A DNA stretch of 64,000 nucleotides, from NCBI RefSeq assembly GCF_027853245.1, contig NZ_JAPTZM010000007.1; one strand, given 5' to 3'. The notes under the pieces are model-generated. The model was not told the origin of the DNA. It saw only the letters and a program-made list of their open reading frames with translations, and did not search any database. Origin of the DNA: Atlantibacter subterraneus. GTDB taxonomy: Bacteria > Pseudomonadota > Gammaproteobacteria > Enterobacterales > Enterobacteriaceae. Of this stretch, positions 1 through 7,757 are shown in pieces (position 1 is the stretch's first letter; each line of letters opens with the position of its first letter). Both the position numbers and the translations under genes were made by a program.

Positions 1-2
1 CC

Positions 3-1850
3 GCGCTGGACGGGGCGCGCTATATTCTGATGGAGCGCTTCGCCGAAGACGCCGCATTGCTGGCGAAAGTCCGCGACTATTTGTGGAAAAACGCCCACCT
101 GGTAGCGAGCGTAGTCAGCGGTAAAGAAGAGGAAGGCGCGAAATTCCGCGATTATTTCGACCATCATGAACCGATTGCAACCGTACCTTCGCACCGCGCG
201 CTGGCAATGTTCCGGGGCCGTAACGAAGGCGTGCTGCAACTGGCGCTGAATGCCGATCCGCAGTTCGATGAGCCGCCGCGTGAAAGCCACTGCGAGCAAA
301 TCATTATCGATCATCTGGGCTTACGCCTGAACAATGCCCCGGCAGACAGCTGGCGTCGCGCGGTGGTGAGCTGGACCTGGCGCATTAAGGTATTGATGCA
401 TCTGGAAACCGAGCTGATGAGCACCGTGCGCGAACGCGCCGAAGAAGAGGCCATCAACGTGTTCGCCCGCAACCTGCACGATCTGCTGATGGCAGCCCCT
501 GCCGGGCTGCGCGCCACCATGGGTCTCGATCCGGGCCTGCGCACCGGGGTGAAAGTGGCGGTGGTAGACGGCACCGGCAAACTGGTCGCCACCGATACCA
601 TTTATCCTCATACCGGGCAGGCTGCTAAAGCCGCCGTGGCGGTCGCCACGCTATGCGCTAAACATAACGTTGAGCTGGTCGCCATCGGCAACGGCACCGC
701 GTCCCGCGAAACCGAACGCTTCTTCCTTGACGTACAGAAGCAGTATCCACAAATCACCGCCCAGAAAGTGATCGTCAGCGAGGCGGGTGCGTCGGTTTAT
801 TCCGCTTCTGAGCTGGCGGCGCTGGAGTTCCCGGATCTGGATGTCTCGCTGCGCGGTGCGGTGTCTATTGCCCGTCGTTTGCAGGATCCGCTGGCGGAGC
901 TGGTAAAAATCGACCCGAAATCCATCGGCGTCGGCCAGTATCAGCATGACGTTAGCCAGTCGCAGCTGGCGCGCAAGCTGGATGCGGTGGTGGAAGACTG
1001 CGTAAACGCCGTGGGTGTGGATTTGAATACCGCGTCGGTGCCGCTGTTGACCCGCGTCGCCGGGCTGACGCGCATGATGGCGCAAAATATCGTCAGCTGG
1101 CGCGACGAAAACGGCCAGTTTCAGAATCGTCAACAGCTGCTGAAAGTGAGCCGTCTGGGGCCGAAAGCCTTTGAACAGTGCGCTGGCTTTTTACGCATCA
1201 ACCACGGCGATAACCCGCTGGACGCCTCCACCGTTCACCCGGAAGCCTATCCCATCGTTGAGCGTATCCTGGCCGCCACCCAGCAGTCGCTGCGCGATCT
1301 GATGGGCAACAGCAATGAATTGCGGAGTCTGAAAGCGGTGGATTACACCGATGAGCGTTTCGGCGTGCCGACGGTTAGCGACATCATCAAAGAGCTGGAA
1401 AAACCGGGCCGCGATCCGCGTCCGGAATTTAAAACCGCGCAGTTCGCCGAAGGGGTGGAAACCCTCAACGATCTCACGCCGGGCATGGTGCTGGAAGGCG
1501 CGGTGACCAACGTGACCAACTTTGGTGCCTTTGTGGATATCGGCGTCCACCAGGACGGCCTGGTGCATATCTCCTCGCTGTCGGACAAGTTTATCGACGA
1601 TCCGCATAAAGTAGTGAAAGCGGGCGATATCGTGAAGGTTAAGGTGCTGGAAGTGGATTTGCAGCGTAAGCGCATCGCGCTGACCATGCGTCTGGACGAG
1701 CAGCCGGGCGAAAGCACCCCTCGCCGCAGCGCAGGCGGGCCCGCATCCCGTCCGGCGCAGCAGCAAAAGCCCCGCGCGCGCGATAATAAACCCGCAGGCA
1801 ATAGCGCCATGGGCGATGCCCTTGCCGCCGCTTTGGGTAAAAAACGTTAA
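3..1850 (+). CDS. yhgF: Tex/YhgF transcription accessory RNA-binding protein (5' truncated by window edge)
   Basis: The reading frame is open from the first bases, so the N-terminal part (about 158 residues by comparison with the ~773-aa E. coli protein) lies outside the window; the ATG at 30 is internal. Visible domains in order: central helical Tex region, a YqgF/RNase H-like fold beginning MGLDPGLRTGVKVAVVD, a helix-hairpin-helix section (GVDLNTASVPLLTRVAGL), and a C-terminal S1 RNA-binding domain (GAVTNVTNFGAFVDIGVHQD), then a basic Pro/Ala/Gln-rich tail. Tex proteins bind nucleic acid and are implicated in transcription and tolerance of toxic conditions; the exact role in enterics is not settled. 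The gene is followed by its own terminator and then the feo control region, so it is transcriptionally separate from feoABC. Confidence 0.97.
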   Translation, partial: ALDGARYILMERFAEDAALLAKVRDYLWKNAHLVASVVSGKEEEGAKFRDYFDHHEPIATVPSHRALAMFRGRNEGVLQLALNADPQFDEPPRESHCEQIIIDHLGLRLNNAPADSWRRAVVSWTWRIKVLMHLETELMSTVRERAEEEAINVFARNLHDLLMAAPAGLRATMGLDPGLRTGVKVAVVDGTGKLVATDTIYPHTGQAAKAAVAVATLCAKHNVELVAIGNGTASRETERFFLDVQKQYPQITAQKVIVSEAGASVYSASELAALEFPDLDVSLRGAVSIARRLQDPLAELVKIDPKSIGVGQYQHDVSQSQLARKLDAVVEDCVNAVGVDLNTASVPLLTRVAGLTRMMAQNIVSWRDENGQFQNRQQLLKVSRLGPKAFEQCAGFLRINHGDNPLDASTVHPEAYPIVERILAATQQSLRDLMGNSNELRSLKAVDYTDERFGVPTVSDIIKELEKPGRDPRPEFKTAQFAEGVETLNDLTPGMVLEGAVTNVTNFGAFVDIGVHQDGLVHISSLSDKFIDDPHKVVKAGDIVKVKVLEVDLQRKRIALTMRLDEQPGESTPRRSAGGPASRPAQQQKPRARDNKPAGNSAMGDALAAALGKKR

Positions 1851-1855
1851 CAACA

Positions 1856-1880
1856 GAGGCCGGGAAACCGGCCTTTTATT
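1856..1880 (+). terminator. Rho-independent terminator after yhgF
   Basis: A GGCCGG-GAAA-CCGGCC hairpin begins 5 bases after the yhgF stop and runs into TTTTATT. The short GC stem with a GNRA-type loop and U-rich tail is a standard intrinsic terminator. Confidence 0.9.
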
Positions 1881-2302
1881 TCCCCTGTAATATTTCGCAA
1901 TATGAGAATCGCGGAATATTTTCTATTATTGATTTTATTGGTTTTCCCGGCGCTGATTATCATAAAATATACGCGTCATTCTCATTTTAATAACAAAAAA
2001 ACCGTCAATACCGCATTCGACCGATAAAAATCAGTGCGCCTCATTTTATTTTAACAAGCTGATATTATTAATATTTCTTAATAAATTCGCATTTCAAGCG
2101 TTTATTTTTCATTCTTTGCGCCAAAACAATGAATGGTTAAATATTGTATTTAGCAACATATTCTGCATTGAAGATAAAAACCATTCTCATTATCATACCT
2201 TTCCATCAAGATTATTCCTTTTCTGCCAATGAATCTGGTTTCCTGTGCCTGCCCTCCAGTCATGGAAACCCTGTTCCCGACTACGAAAGACAAGAAGGCT
2301 CT
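1881..2302 (+). promoter_or_regulatory. feo control region (about 420 bases without a gene)
   Basis: This AT-rich stretch separates the yhgF terminator from feoA. It contains a good Fur-box-like element (annotated separately), weaker GATTATCATAA and TCATTCTCATTTT tracts around 1955-1987 that resemble Fur half-sites, and an imperfect inverted repeat at 1889-1920. E. coli feo is repressed by Fur and activated by FNR; I could not point to a convincing two-sided FNR site. A reading frame running upstream from feoA to 2144 exists, but it is not expected to be coding. Confidence 0.6.
2174..2196. promoter_or_regulatory. Fur box-like site upstream of feoA
   Basis: Read on the minus strand the site is ATGATAATGAGAATGG followed by a T-rich tract. 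This matches the GATAATGATAATCATTATC Fur consensus in its GATAAT-GAGAAT hexamers. It lies about 110 bases before the feoA start, consistent with iron repression of the ferrous transporter. No binding data are available here, so the call rests on consensus match and context. Confidence 0.65.
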
Positions 2303-2527
2303 ATGCAATTTTGCGCTAACAGTACCTGGAAAATCACCGGCTTTGCCCGGGAAATTAGCCCGGCTTACCGCCAAAAATTACTTTCGTTAGGTTTACTCCC
2401 CGGCTCCTCTTTTGACGTGGTGCGCGTCGCCCCGCTGGGCGATCCGATTCATATTTCCACTCGTCGGGTAAACCTTGTGTTACGCAAAAAGGATTTAGCG
2501 CTGGTACAGGTTGAAGCATCGTCCTGA
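2303..2527 (+). CDS. feoA: Ferrous iron transport accessory protein FeoA
   Basis: This 74-aa SH3-like FeoA protein is nearly the same length as E. coli FeoA (75 aa) and carries the conserved core REISPAYRQKLLSLGLLPGS and the RRVNLVLRKKDLALVQVE end. It is a small cytosolic partner needed for FeoB-dependent Fe(II) uptake. I chose the ATG at 2303 because it follows an AAGAAGG Shine-Dalgarno and matches the family N-terminus. The same frame extends 53 codons further upstream, but that extension resembles nothing in FeoA. It is the first gene of feoABC, with feoB starting 21 bases after its stop. Confidence 0.96.
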   Translation: MQFCANSTWKITGFAREISPAYRQKLLSLGLLPGSSFDVVRVAPLGDPIHISTRRVNLVLRKKDLALVQVEASS

Positions 2528-2548
2528 TTTTTGAGCTCAAATTGACCT

Positions 2549-4867
2549 ATGAAAAAGCTAACCATTGGATTAATCGGCAACCCGAACTCGGGCAAAACGA
2601 CTCTGTTTAACCAGTTAACCGGCTCCCGGCAGCGGGTAGGCAACTGGGCGGGCGTCACCGTTGAACGTAAAGAGGGCTTTTTTACCACGCCCGAGCATCA
2701 GGTCACGCTGGTAGATTTACCCGGCACCTACTCCCTGACGACGATCTCCTCTCAGACCTCGCTCGATGAGCAAATTGCCTGCCATTACATCCTGAGCGGC
2801 GACGCCGACCTGCTGATTAACGTCGTGGACGCCTCGAACCTCGAACGCAATCTCTATTTGACGCTGCAACTGCGCGAGCTGGGCATTCCCTGCATTGTTG
2901 CCCTGAACATGCTGGATATCGCCGAGAAACAGCAAATTCGCATTGATGTGGACGCGCTGGCGAATCGCCTCGGCTGCCCGGTAGTGCCGCTGGTTTCCAC
3001 GCGCGGACGCGGCATTGATACCCTGAAACGGATTATCGATCGTGACCACCATGCCCAAAACGCGATCGACGTGCATTACGCCGCGCCGCTTTGCCGCGAG
3101 GCTAAGCATCTGGCGGAACATATGCCCGGTGAGATGCCGTTTACCCAGCGCCGCTGGCTGGGTTTGCAGATGCTGGAAGGCGATATCTATAGCCGCGCGT
3201 TTGCCGGTGATGCGGCGCAAAAGCTGGACGTGGCTTTAGCGCGACTCACCGAAGAAATGGACGATCCGGCGCTGCATATCGCCGATGCGCGTTACCAGAG
3301 CATCGCCGCCATTTGCGACAGCGTCAGCAACAGCTTAACCGCAGAGCCCCACCACTTAACCACCGCGCTGGATAAAATCGTTATCAACCGTTTCCTCGGC
3401 ATTCCGGTGTTTTTGCTGGTGATGTACCTGATGTTCCTGCTGGCGATTAACATTGGCGGCGCGTTGCAGCCGCTGTTTGACGTCGGTTCGGCAGCGATCT
3501 TTATTCATGGTTTGCAGTGGGTTGGCGCAACGTTCCATTTCCCGCAGTGGCTGACGATATTCCTCGCCCAGGGGATTGGCGGCGGTATCAATACCGTTCT
3601 GCCGCTGGTGCCGCAAATCGGCATGATGTATTTGTTCCTCTCGTTCCTTGAAGATTCCGGCTATATGGCGCGCGCGGCGTTTGTGATGGACCGCCTGATG
3701 CAGTCCCTCGGCCTGCCCGGCAAATCCTTCGTCCCGCTAATTGTCGGCTTCGGCTGCAACGTGCCGTCGGTGATGGGCGCGCGTACCCTGGATGCGCCGC
3801 GCGAGCGGCTGATGACCGTGATGATGGCACCGTTTATGTCCTGCGGAGCGCGGCTGGCGATCTTCGCGGTATTTGCCGCCGCGTTCTTCGGGCAGCAGGG
3901 GGCGCTGGTGGTGTTTTCACTGTATCTGCTGGGCATTGTGATGGCGATCCTCACCGGCCTGATGCTGAAGCACACCATCATGCGCGGCGAAGCGACGCCG
4001 TTCGTGATGGAACTGCCGGTTTATCACGTCCCACATCTGAAAAGCCTGGTGCTGCAAACCTGGCAGCGTCTGAAATCCTTCGTGATGCGCGCCGGGAAGG
4101 TGATTGTGGTAGTCAGTATTTTCGTCGGCGCGTTAAACAGTTTTTCGTTTAGCGGCAAGCCAGTGGATAACATCAATGACTCTGCGCTGGCGTCGGTGAG
4201 CCAGGTGCTCACCCCGCTGCTGAAGCCCATCGGCGTTCAGGAAGATAACTGGCAGGCCACCGTGGGGCTGTTTACCGGCGCGATGGCAAAAGAAGTGGTG
4301 GTCGGCACGTTAAACACGCTGTACACCGCCGAAAATATTCATCAGGAAGAATTTGATGCTGCCAGCTTTAACCTGCTTGATGAACTGGGCGGCGCGGTAG
4401 AAGAAACCTGGCAGAGCCTGAAAGACACTTTCAGCCTGAGCGTGCTGATGAACCCGATTGAGGCCAGCAAAGGCGACGGCGAGATGGAAAGCGGCACCAT
4501 GGGGGTGATGAGCGCCAAATTCGGTAGCAGCGCGTCAGCGTACAGCTACCTGATTTTTGTCCTGCTGTATATTCCATGCATTTCGGTGATGGGGGCGATC
4601 GCCCGCGAAACCAGCCGCAGCTGGATGGGCTTCTCTATTCTGTGGGGACTGAATATCGCTTACTCGCTTTCGACGCTTTACTACCAGACCGTGTCGTTCC
4701 AGCAGCATCCGCAATACAGCCTGGTATGCATCCTGGCGGTCGTGTTGTTTAACGTGCTGGTGCTGACGCTGTTACGTCGGGCGCGCAGCCGCGTTGACCT
4801 CGGCGTGTTGGGGCAGCGCAAGGCGGCGGAAGTCTGCTGTGAAGCCTCATCCAGCCACTGTCATTAA
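2549..4867 (+). CDS. feoB: Fe(II) transporter FeoB, GTPase membrane permease
   Basis: The protein has 772 aa, against 773 in E. coli. The N-terminal cytosolic G-protein domain shows G1 GNPNSGKTT (residues 10-18), the G3 motif DLPGTYSL and the G4 motif NMLD. A helical GDI-like linker follows, and then a polytopic membrane domain of two Gate repeats that includes the conserved GFGCNVPSVMGAR and CGARLAIFAVF segments with their cysteines. The C-terminus is Cys/His-rich (CCEASSSHCH). FeoB moves Fe(II) across the inner membrane, mainly in anaerobic or acidic conditions. It lies between feoA and feoC in a tight operon. Confidence 0.98.
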   Translation: MKKLTIGLIGNPNSGKTTLFNQLTGSRQRVGNWAGVTVERKEGFFTTPEHQVTLVDLPGTYSLTTISSQTSLDEQIACHYILSGDADLLINVVDASNLERNLYLTLQLRELGIPCIVALNMLDIAEKQQIRIDVDALANRLGCPVVPLVSTRGRGIDTLKRIIDRDHHAQNAIDVHYAAPLCREAKHLAEHMPGEMPFTQRRWLGLQMLEGDIYSRAFAGDAAQKLDVALARLTEEMDDPALHIADARYQSIAAICDSVSNSLTAEPHHLTTALDKIVINRFLGIPVFLLVMYLMFLLAINIGGALQPLFDVGSAAIFIHGLQWVGATFHFPQWLTIFLAQGIGGGINTVLPLVPQIGMMYLFLSFLEDSGYMARAAFVMDRLMQSLGLPGKSFVPLIVGFGCNVPSVMGARTLDAPRERLMTVMMAPFMSCGARLAIFAVFAAAFFGQQGALVVFSLYLLGIVMAILTGLMLKHTIMRGEATPFVMELPVYHVPHLKSLVLQTWQRLKSFVMRAGKVIVVVSIFVGALNSFSFSGKPVDNINDSALASVSQVLTPLLKPIGVQEDNWQATVGLFTGAMAKEVVVGTLNTLYTAENIHQEEFDAASFNLLDELGGAVEETWQSLKDTFSLSVLMNPIEASKGDGEMESGTMGVMSAKFGSSASAYSYLIFVLLYIPCISVMGAIARETSRSWMGFSILWGLNIAYSLSTLYYQTVSFQQHPQYSLVCILAVVLFNVLVLTLLRRARSRVDLGVLGQRKAAEVCCEASSSHCH

Positions 4868-4876
4868 GGTGAACGT

Positions 4877-5113
4877 ATGGCGACGCTGATACAAGTTCGC
4901 GATTTGCTGGCGTTACAGGGACGTCTGGAGGCCAGCCGGATGAGTGAGTTGCTCGCCACTCCGCGTCCGATGATTGACGCAATGCTGGGACGACTGGAAG
5001 CAATGGGTCGGGTAAAACGCGTGACGGAAGACTTGAGCGGGTGTTTGTCAGGCAGTTGTAAACGCTGCCCTGAAGGAAATGCTTGCCAAAAAACGTTCTG
5101 GACGCTTCAATAG
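4877..5113 (+). CDS. feoC: FeoC, small winged-helix Fe-S protein of the feo operon
   Basis: This 78-aa protein begins 9 bases after the feoB stop. Residues 1-50 form the winged-helix region (LIQVRDLLALQGRLEASRMS and following). The C-terminal half has a loop with four cysteines, CLSGSCKRCPEGNAC, of the kind that binds an oxygen-sensitive Fe-S cluster. In related enterics FeoC binds FeoB and protects it from FtsH proteolysis, or modulates it; which role applies here cannot be read from the sequence. A bidirectional terminator follows. Confidence 0.95.
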   Translation: MATLIQVRDLLALQGRLEASRMSELLATPRPMIDAMLGRLEAMGRVKRVTEDLSGCLSGSCKRCPEGNACQKTFWTLQ

Positions 5114-5142
5114 CACCACAAAATAAAGAAAGCAGTGGCACT

Positions 5143-5169
5143 AAAAAAGGCGGGTTACCCCGCCTTTTT
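5143..5169. terminator. Bidirectional terminator between feoC and the DUF1471 gene
   Basis: AAAAAAGGCGGG-TTA-CCCCGCCTTTTT forms a strong GC hairpin with A and T runs on either side. It ends feoABC on the plus strand and the DUF1471 gene on the minus strand. Confidence 0.93.
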
Positions 5170-5171
5170 CA

Positions 5172-5441
5172 TTATTTGTAGACGTCGGCCGTTGCGCGGA
5201 TATCCTGCGTTTTCTTATCGGCGCTGGTGATCACATAGTAAGTGCCGCCCATTTCATCGGCTTTTTTCGACAGTTCTTTCCTGGCGTCCATCGGCGCGCT
5301 TTCATCGCTGGTGGAAATCGTGCCAATCTTGGTCAAATTCATTCCTGCCACTTTATCTTTCTCGAGTTCTTTCGCTGCGAATACGCCGAAAGAAAGCGAG
5401 CCGATAACTAAAGAAGTAACAATGCCAGTGACTAATTTCAT
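5172..5441 (-). CDS. Small periplasmic DUF1471 protein (YhcN/YahO/BhsA type)
   Basis: The protein has 89 aa. An N-terminal signal peptide (MKLVTGIVTSLVIGSLSFGVFA) is followed by one DUF1471 domain with the typical KIGTISTSDESAPMDARKEL and KKADEMGG...YYVITSA pattern, ending in ATADVYK. Family members (YhcN, BhsA, McbA, YahO) are small envelope proteins tied to stress response and biofilm formation; this paralogue's role is unknown. I chose the ATG at 5441 because AAGGAG precedes it and a signal peptide begins there. The longer frame to 5534 adds an Arg-rich stretch with no family support. E. coli K-12 has the rpnA transposase-like gene at this position. Confidence 0.88.
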   Translation of the reverse strand: MKLVTGIVTSLVIGSLSFGVFAAKELEKDKVAGMNLTKIGTISTSDESAPMDARKELSKKADEMGGTYYVITSADKKTQDIRATADVYK

Positions 5442-5555
5442 AGCTTCACACTCCTTAGAAAGGTTTGTTGTTTTGTGATGCCTGGCGGGGGCGACTCTGC
5501 GCCGAAAAATAAAAATTGCCCGTGGGACAACCACTTTCTAAGTATTGACCGTTAT

Positions 5556-6341
5556 TTATACTTTTGCCAGAGACTCACCCAGGCTAAACAGCACCTCGCA
5601 AAACATTTCAGAATTATTGATAAACGGCGCGTGGGCGGCTTTATCAAACATCACCGACCGGCTGTCCGGATAACGTTCATCCAGCAACACCGCAACTTTG
5701 CGCGGCACCAACCCATCCAGCCGACCATATAAACGCCAGAACGGCATCGTCAATGCGGCGAGATCGTCGCGCAAATCGACCGACCGGAGGATTTCCAGGC
5801 CGCCGTTCAGCACGTCGACGGATGGCATCGGCGCATCCAGAACGATGGATTTCAACCTGCGGGCATCCTGCCGGGCGCTTTCCGTGCCCAGAGTCTGTAA
5901 CGCCAGGAAGCGCTCGACGGTACGCTGAAAATCTTCGCTTAACTGCTGCTGAAAACCGGCCAGCACCGCGGGCTTAATCCCCGGCCACTGCTCCTCTTCG
6001 CGGGCGCTGAAGCATGGAGATGATGCGACGGTTACCAGCGCGTCTACCCGTTCCGGGTGCGTTAACGCGATCTGGCTCGCCACCAACCCGCCCAGGCTCC
6101 AGCCCAGCCAGATAGCATTTTTGGGGGCCTGACGCAGCACGCACTTCGCCATCGCGTCGAGATCCATCGCGCCGAAACCGGTACTGCGACCATAACCCGG
6201 CAAATCCACCAGATGCAGGGTAAATTGCGAGGCTAATTGCTCGCTGATGCAATCCCACACGCCGGCATTCAGTCCCCATCCGTGCAACAGCACAAGATCA
6301 ATATTTCCCTCTCCCCGGGTCTGCCACCAGATGTCATTCAT
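5556..6341 (-). CDS. bioH: Pimeloyl-[acyl-carrier protein] methyl ester esterase BioH
   Basis: This 261-aa alpha/beta hydrolase carries the nucleophile elbow GWSLGG with Ser82, an acid residue in YGRLDGLVP, and the catalytic His in KAAHAPF. The oxyanion region is LLHGWGLNAGVWD. BioH hydrolyses the methyl ester of pimeloyl-ACP, ending the disguise used by BioC and releasing pimeloyl-ACP for biotin ring assembly. It is cytosolic. The gene is transcribed away from gntX, with only 34 bases between the two starts, so their promoters overlap, as in E. coli. Confidence 0.96.
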   Translation of the reverse strand: MNDIWWQTRGEGNIDLVLLHGWGLNAGVWDCISEQLASQFTLHLVDLPGYGRSTGFGAMDLDAMAKCVLRQAPKNAIWLGWSLGGLVASQIALTHPERVDALVTVASSPCFSAREEEQWPGIKPAVLAGFQQQLSEDFQRTVERFLALQTLGTESARQDARRLKSIVLDAPMPSVDVLNGGLEILRSVDLRDDLAALTMPFWRLYGRLDGLVPRKVAVLLDERYPDSRSVMFDKAAHAPFINNSEMFCEVLFSLGESLAKV

Positions 6342-6375
6342 TCGCTAAAGTCTCATTTTTGTCAGGAAGACCACG

Positions 6376-7059
6376 ATGCTAACAGTACCCGCCTTGTGTT
6401 GGCTATGCAGGATGCCGCTTGCCGTTTCCCGGTGGGGGATTTGCTCCTGCTGTTACACAGCGCTGCCCGCCCCACCGCCCTGCTGCCCGGTGTGCGGATT
6501 GCCCGCCGTCGTGACCACATTGCCCTGCGGACGCTGCCTGCGAAAATCCCCGCCGTGGCAACGGCTGCTCTACGTAACGGATTACTGCCCGCCGTTGAGC
6601 ACGCTGGTGCAAGGGTTGAAGTTTTACCGGCAAACCGCCCTGGCCCAACCGCTGGCGCGGCTGATATTGCTGCGCGTGCGTCAGACCCAGCAGGAATCGG
6701 CGTTTCCGCTTCCCGATTTAATCATCAGCGTGCCGCTGCACCGGCGACGGGCGTGGCGACGAGGATTTAACCAGAGCGCGCTGTTGGCAAAACCGCTTGC
6801 CCGCTGGCTGGGCTGTCGCTATGAGGCACGAGCATTAAAGCGCGTCAGGAACACACCGGTTCAGCACCATCTCAGCGCACGGCTGCGAAAAAAGAACCTG
6901 CACGCGGCATTTCGCCTTGAATTGCCCGTGCGCGATCTCCATATCGTTATCGTGGATGACGTCGTTACAACGGGCAGTACGGTGGGAGAAATTGCCAAAT
7001 TATTGCATCGCCATGGCGCGGCGACTGTCCAGGTATGGTGCCTGTGTCGAACCTTGTAG
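6376..7059 (+). CDS. gntX: GntX/ComF-family phosphoribosyltransferase-like protein
   Basis: This 227-aa protein has an N-terminal zinc-ribbon region with paired cysteines (CWLC, CSCC, CPVC, CGRC within the first 56 residues). A C-terminal phosphoribosyltransferase domain follows, with the PRPP-binding motif VIVDDVVTTGSTV. It is related to ComF of competent bacteria and has been linked to DNA or periplasmic gluconate phenotypes in E. coli, but no reaction is established. It lies between bioH (divergent) and nfuA (downstream, same strand). Confidence 0.93.
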   Translation: MLTVPALCWLCRMPLAVSRWGICSCCYTALPAPPPCCPVCGLPAVVTTLPCGRCLRKSPPWQRLLYVTDYCPPLSTLVQGLKFYRQTALAQPLARLILLRVRQTQQESAFPLPDLIISVPLHRRRAWRRGFNQSALLAKPLARWLGCRYEARALKRVRNTPVQHHLSARLRKKNLHAAFRLELPVRDLHIVIVDDVVTTGSTVGEIAKLLHRHGAATVQVWCLCRTL

Positions 7060-7117
7060 AGGGTCGATGATGGGCGTATTATAACCAGGTAAAATAGTCA
7101 ACTATTAGGCCATTGCT

Positions 7118-7693
7118 ATGATTCGTATTTCCGATGCTGCCCAGGCGCACTTTGTCAAACTTCTGGCTAACCAGGAAGAAGGCACCCAAATCCGCGTGTT
7201 CGTGATTAACCCAGGTACGCCGAATGCAGAATGCGGCGTGTCATACTGCCCGCCGGATGCGGTCGAAGCCAGCGACACGGCGCTGACGTTTGAACATCTC
7301 ACCGCTTACGTGGACGAGTTAAGCGCTCCGTATCTGGAAGACGCGGAAATCGACTTTGTCACCGACCAGTTAGGGTCGCAGCTGACGCTGAAAGCGCCGA
7401 ACGCCAAAATGCGCAAAGTATCCGATGATGCCCCGCTGATGGAGCGCGTGGAGTACCTGCTGCAATCGCAGATCAACCCGCAGCTGGCTGGTCACGGTGG
7501 CCGCGTGTCGCTGATGGAAATCACCGACGAAGGCTTTGCCATCCTGCAATTCGGCGGCGGCTGTAACGGTTGTTCGATGGTAGACGTGACGCTGAAAGAA
7601 GGGATCGAGAAGCAGCTGCTGAACGAGTTCCCGGAACTGAAAGGCGTGCGCGATCTGACTGAACACCAGCGTGGCGAGCACTCTTACTACTAA
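7118..7693 (+). CDS. nfuA: Fe/S biogenesis carrier protein NfuA
   Basis: The protein has 191 aa, the usual length. The N-terminal A-type-like domain lacks the catalytic cysteine pattern of true A-type carriers. The C-terminal Nfu domain carries the cluster-binding CxxC in GGGCNGCSMVDVT (about Cys149 and Cys152). NfuA dimers bridge a [4Fe-4S] cluster and deliver it to client enzymes under oxidative stress or iron starvation; it also regenerates the lipoyl synthase auxiliary cluster. A strong terminator follows and then malQ on the other strand. The gluconate transporter gene gntT, which lies here in E. coli, is absent. Confidence 0.97.
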   Translation: MIRISDAAQAHFVKLLANQEEGTQIRVFVINPGTPNAECGVSYCPPDAVEASDTALTFEHLTAYVDELSAPYLEDAEIDFVTDQLGSQLTLKAPNAKMRKVSDDAPLMERVEYLLQSQINPQLAGHGGRVSLMEITDEGFAILQFGGGCNGCSMVDVTLKEGIEKQLLNEFPELKGVRDLTEHQRGEHSYY

Positions 7694-7712
7694 TCTGCTG
7701 ACTGCCGCAGAC

Positions 7713-7747
7713 AAAAAAGCCGCTGATGTCGTTCAGCGGCTTTTTTA
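7713..7747. terminator. Bidirectional terminator between nfuA and malQ
   Basis: AAAAAAGCCGCTGA-loop-TCAGCGGCTTTTTT: an 8-bp GC-rich stem with an A run before and a T run after, serving nfuA and malQ, which converge here. Confidence 0.94.
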
Positions 7748-7757
7748 TGTCTGCCGA

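Noticed and set aside
1191..1853. Long open frame on the minus strand across yhgF
   Set aside because: It lies wholly opposite a conserved gene, reads as low-similarity His/Arg-rich sequence and has no ribosome site; a shadow of GC-rich codon use.
2144..2302. N-terminal extension of feoA
   Set aside because: FeoA is about 75 aa in enterics; the extension runs through the Fur-box-like promoter region, and a good Shine-Dalgarno precedes the ATG at 2303.
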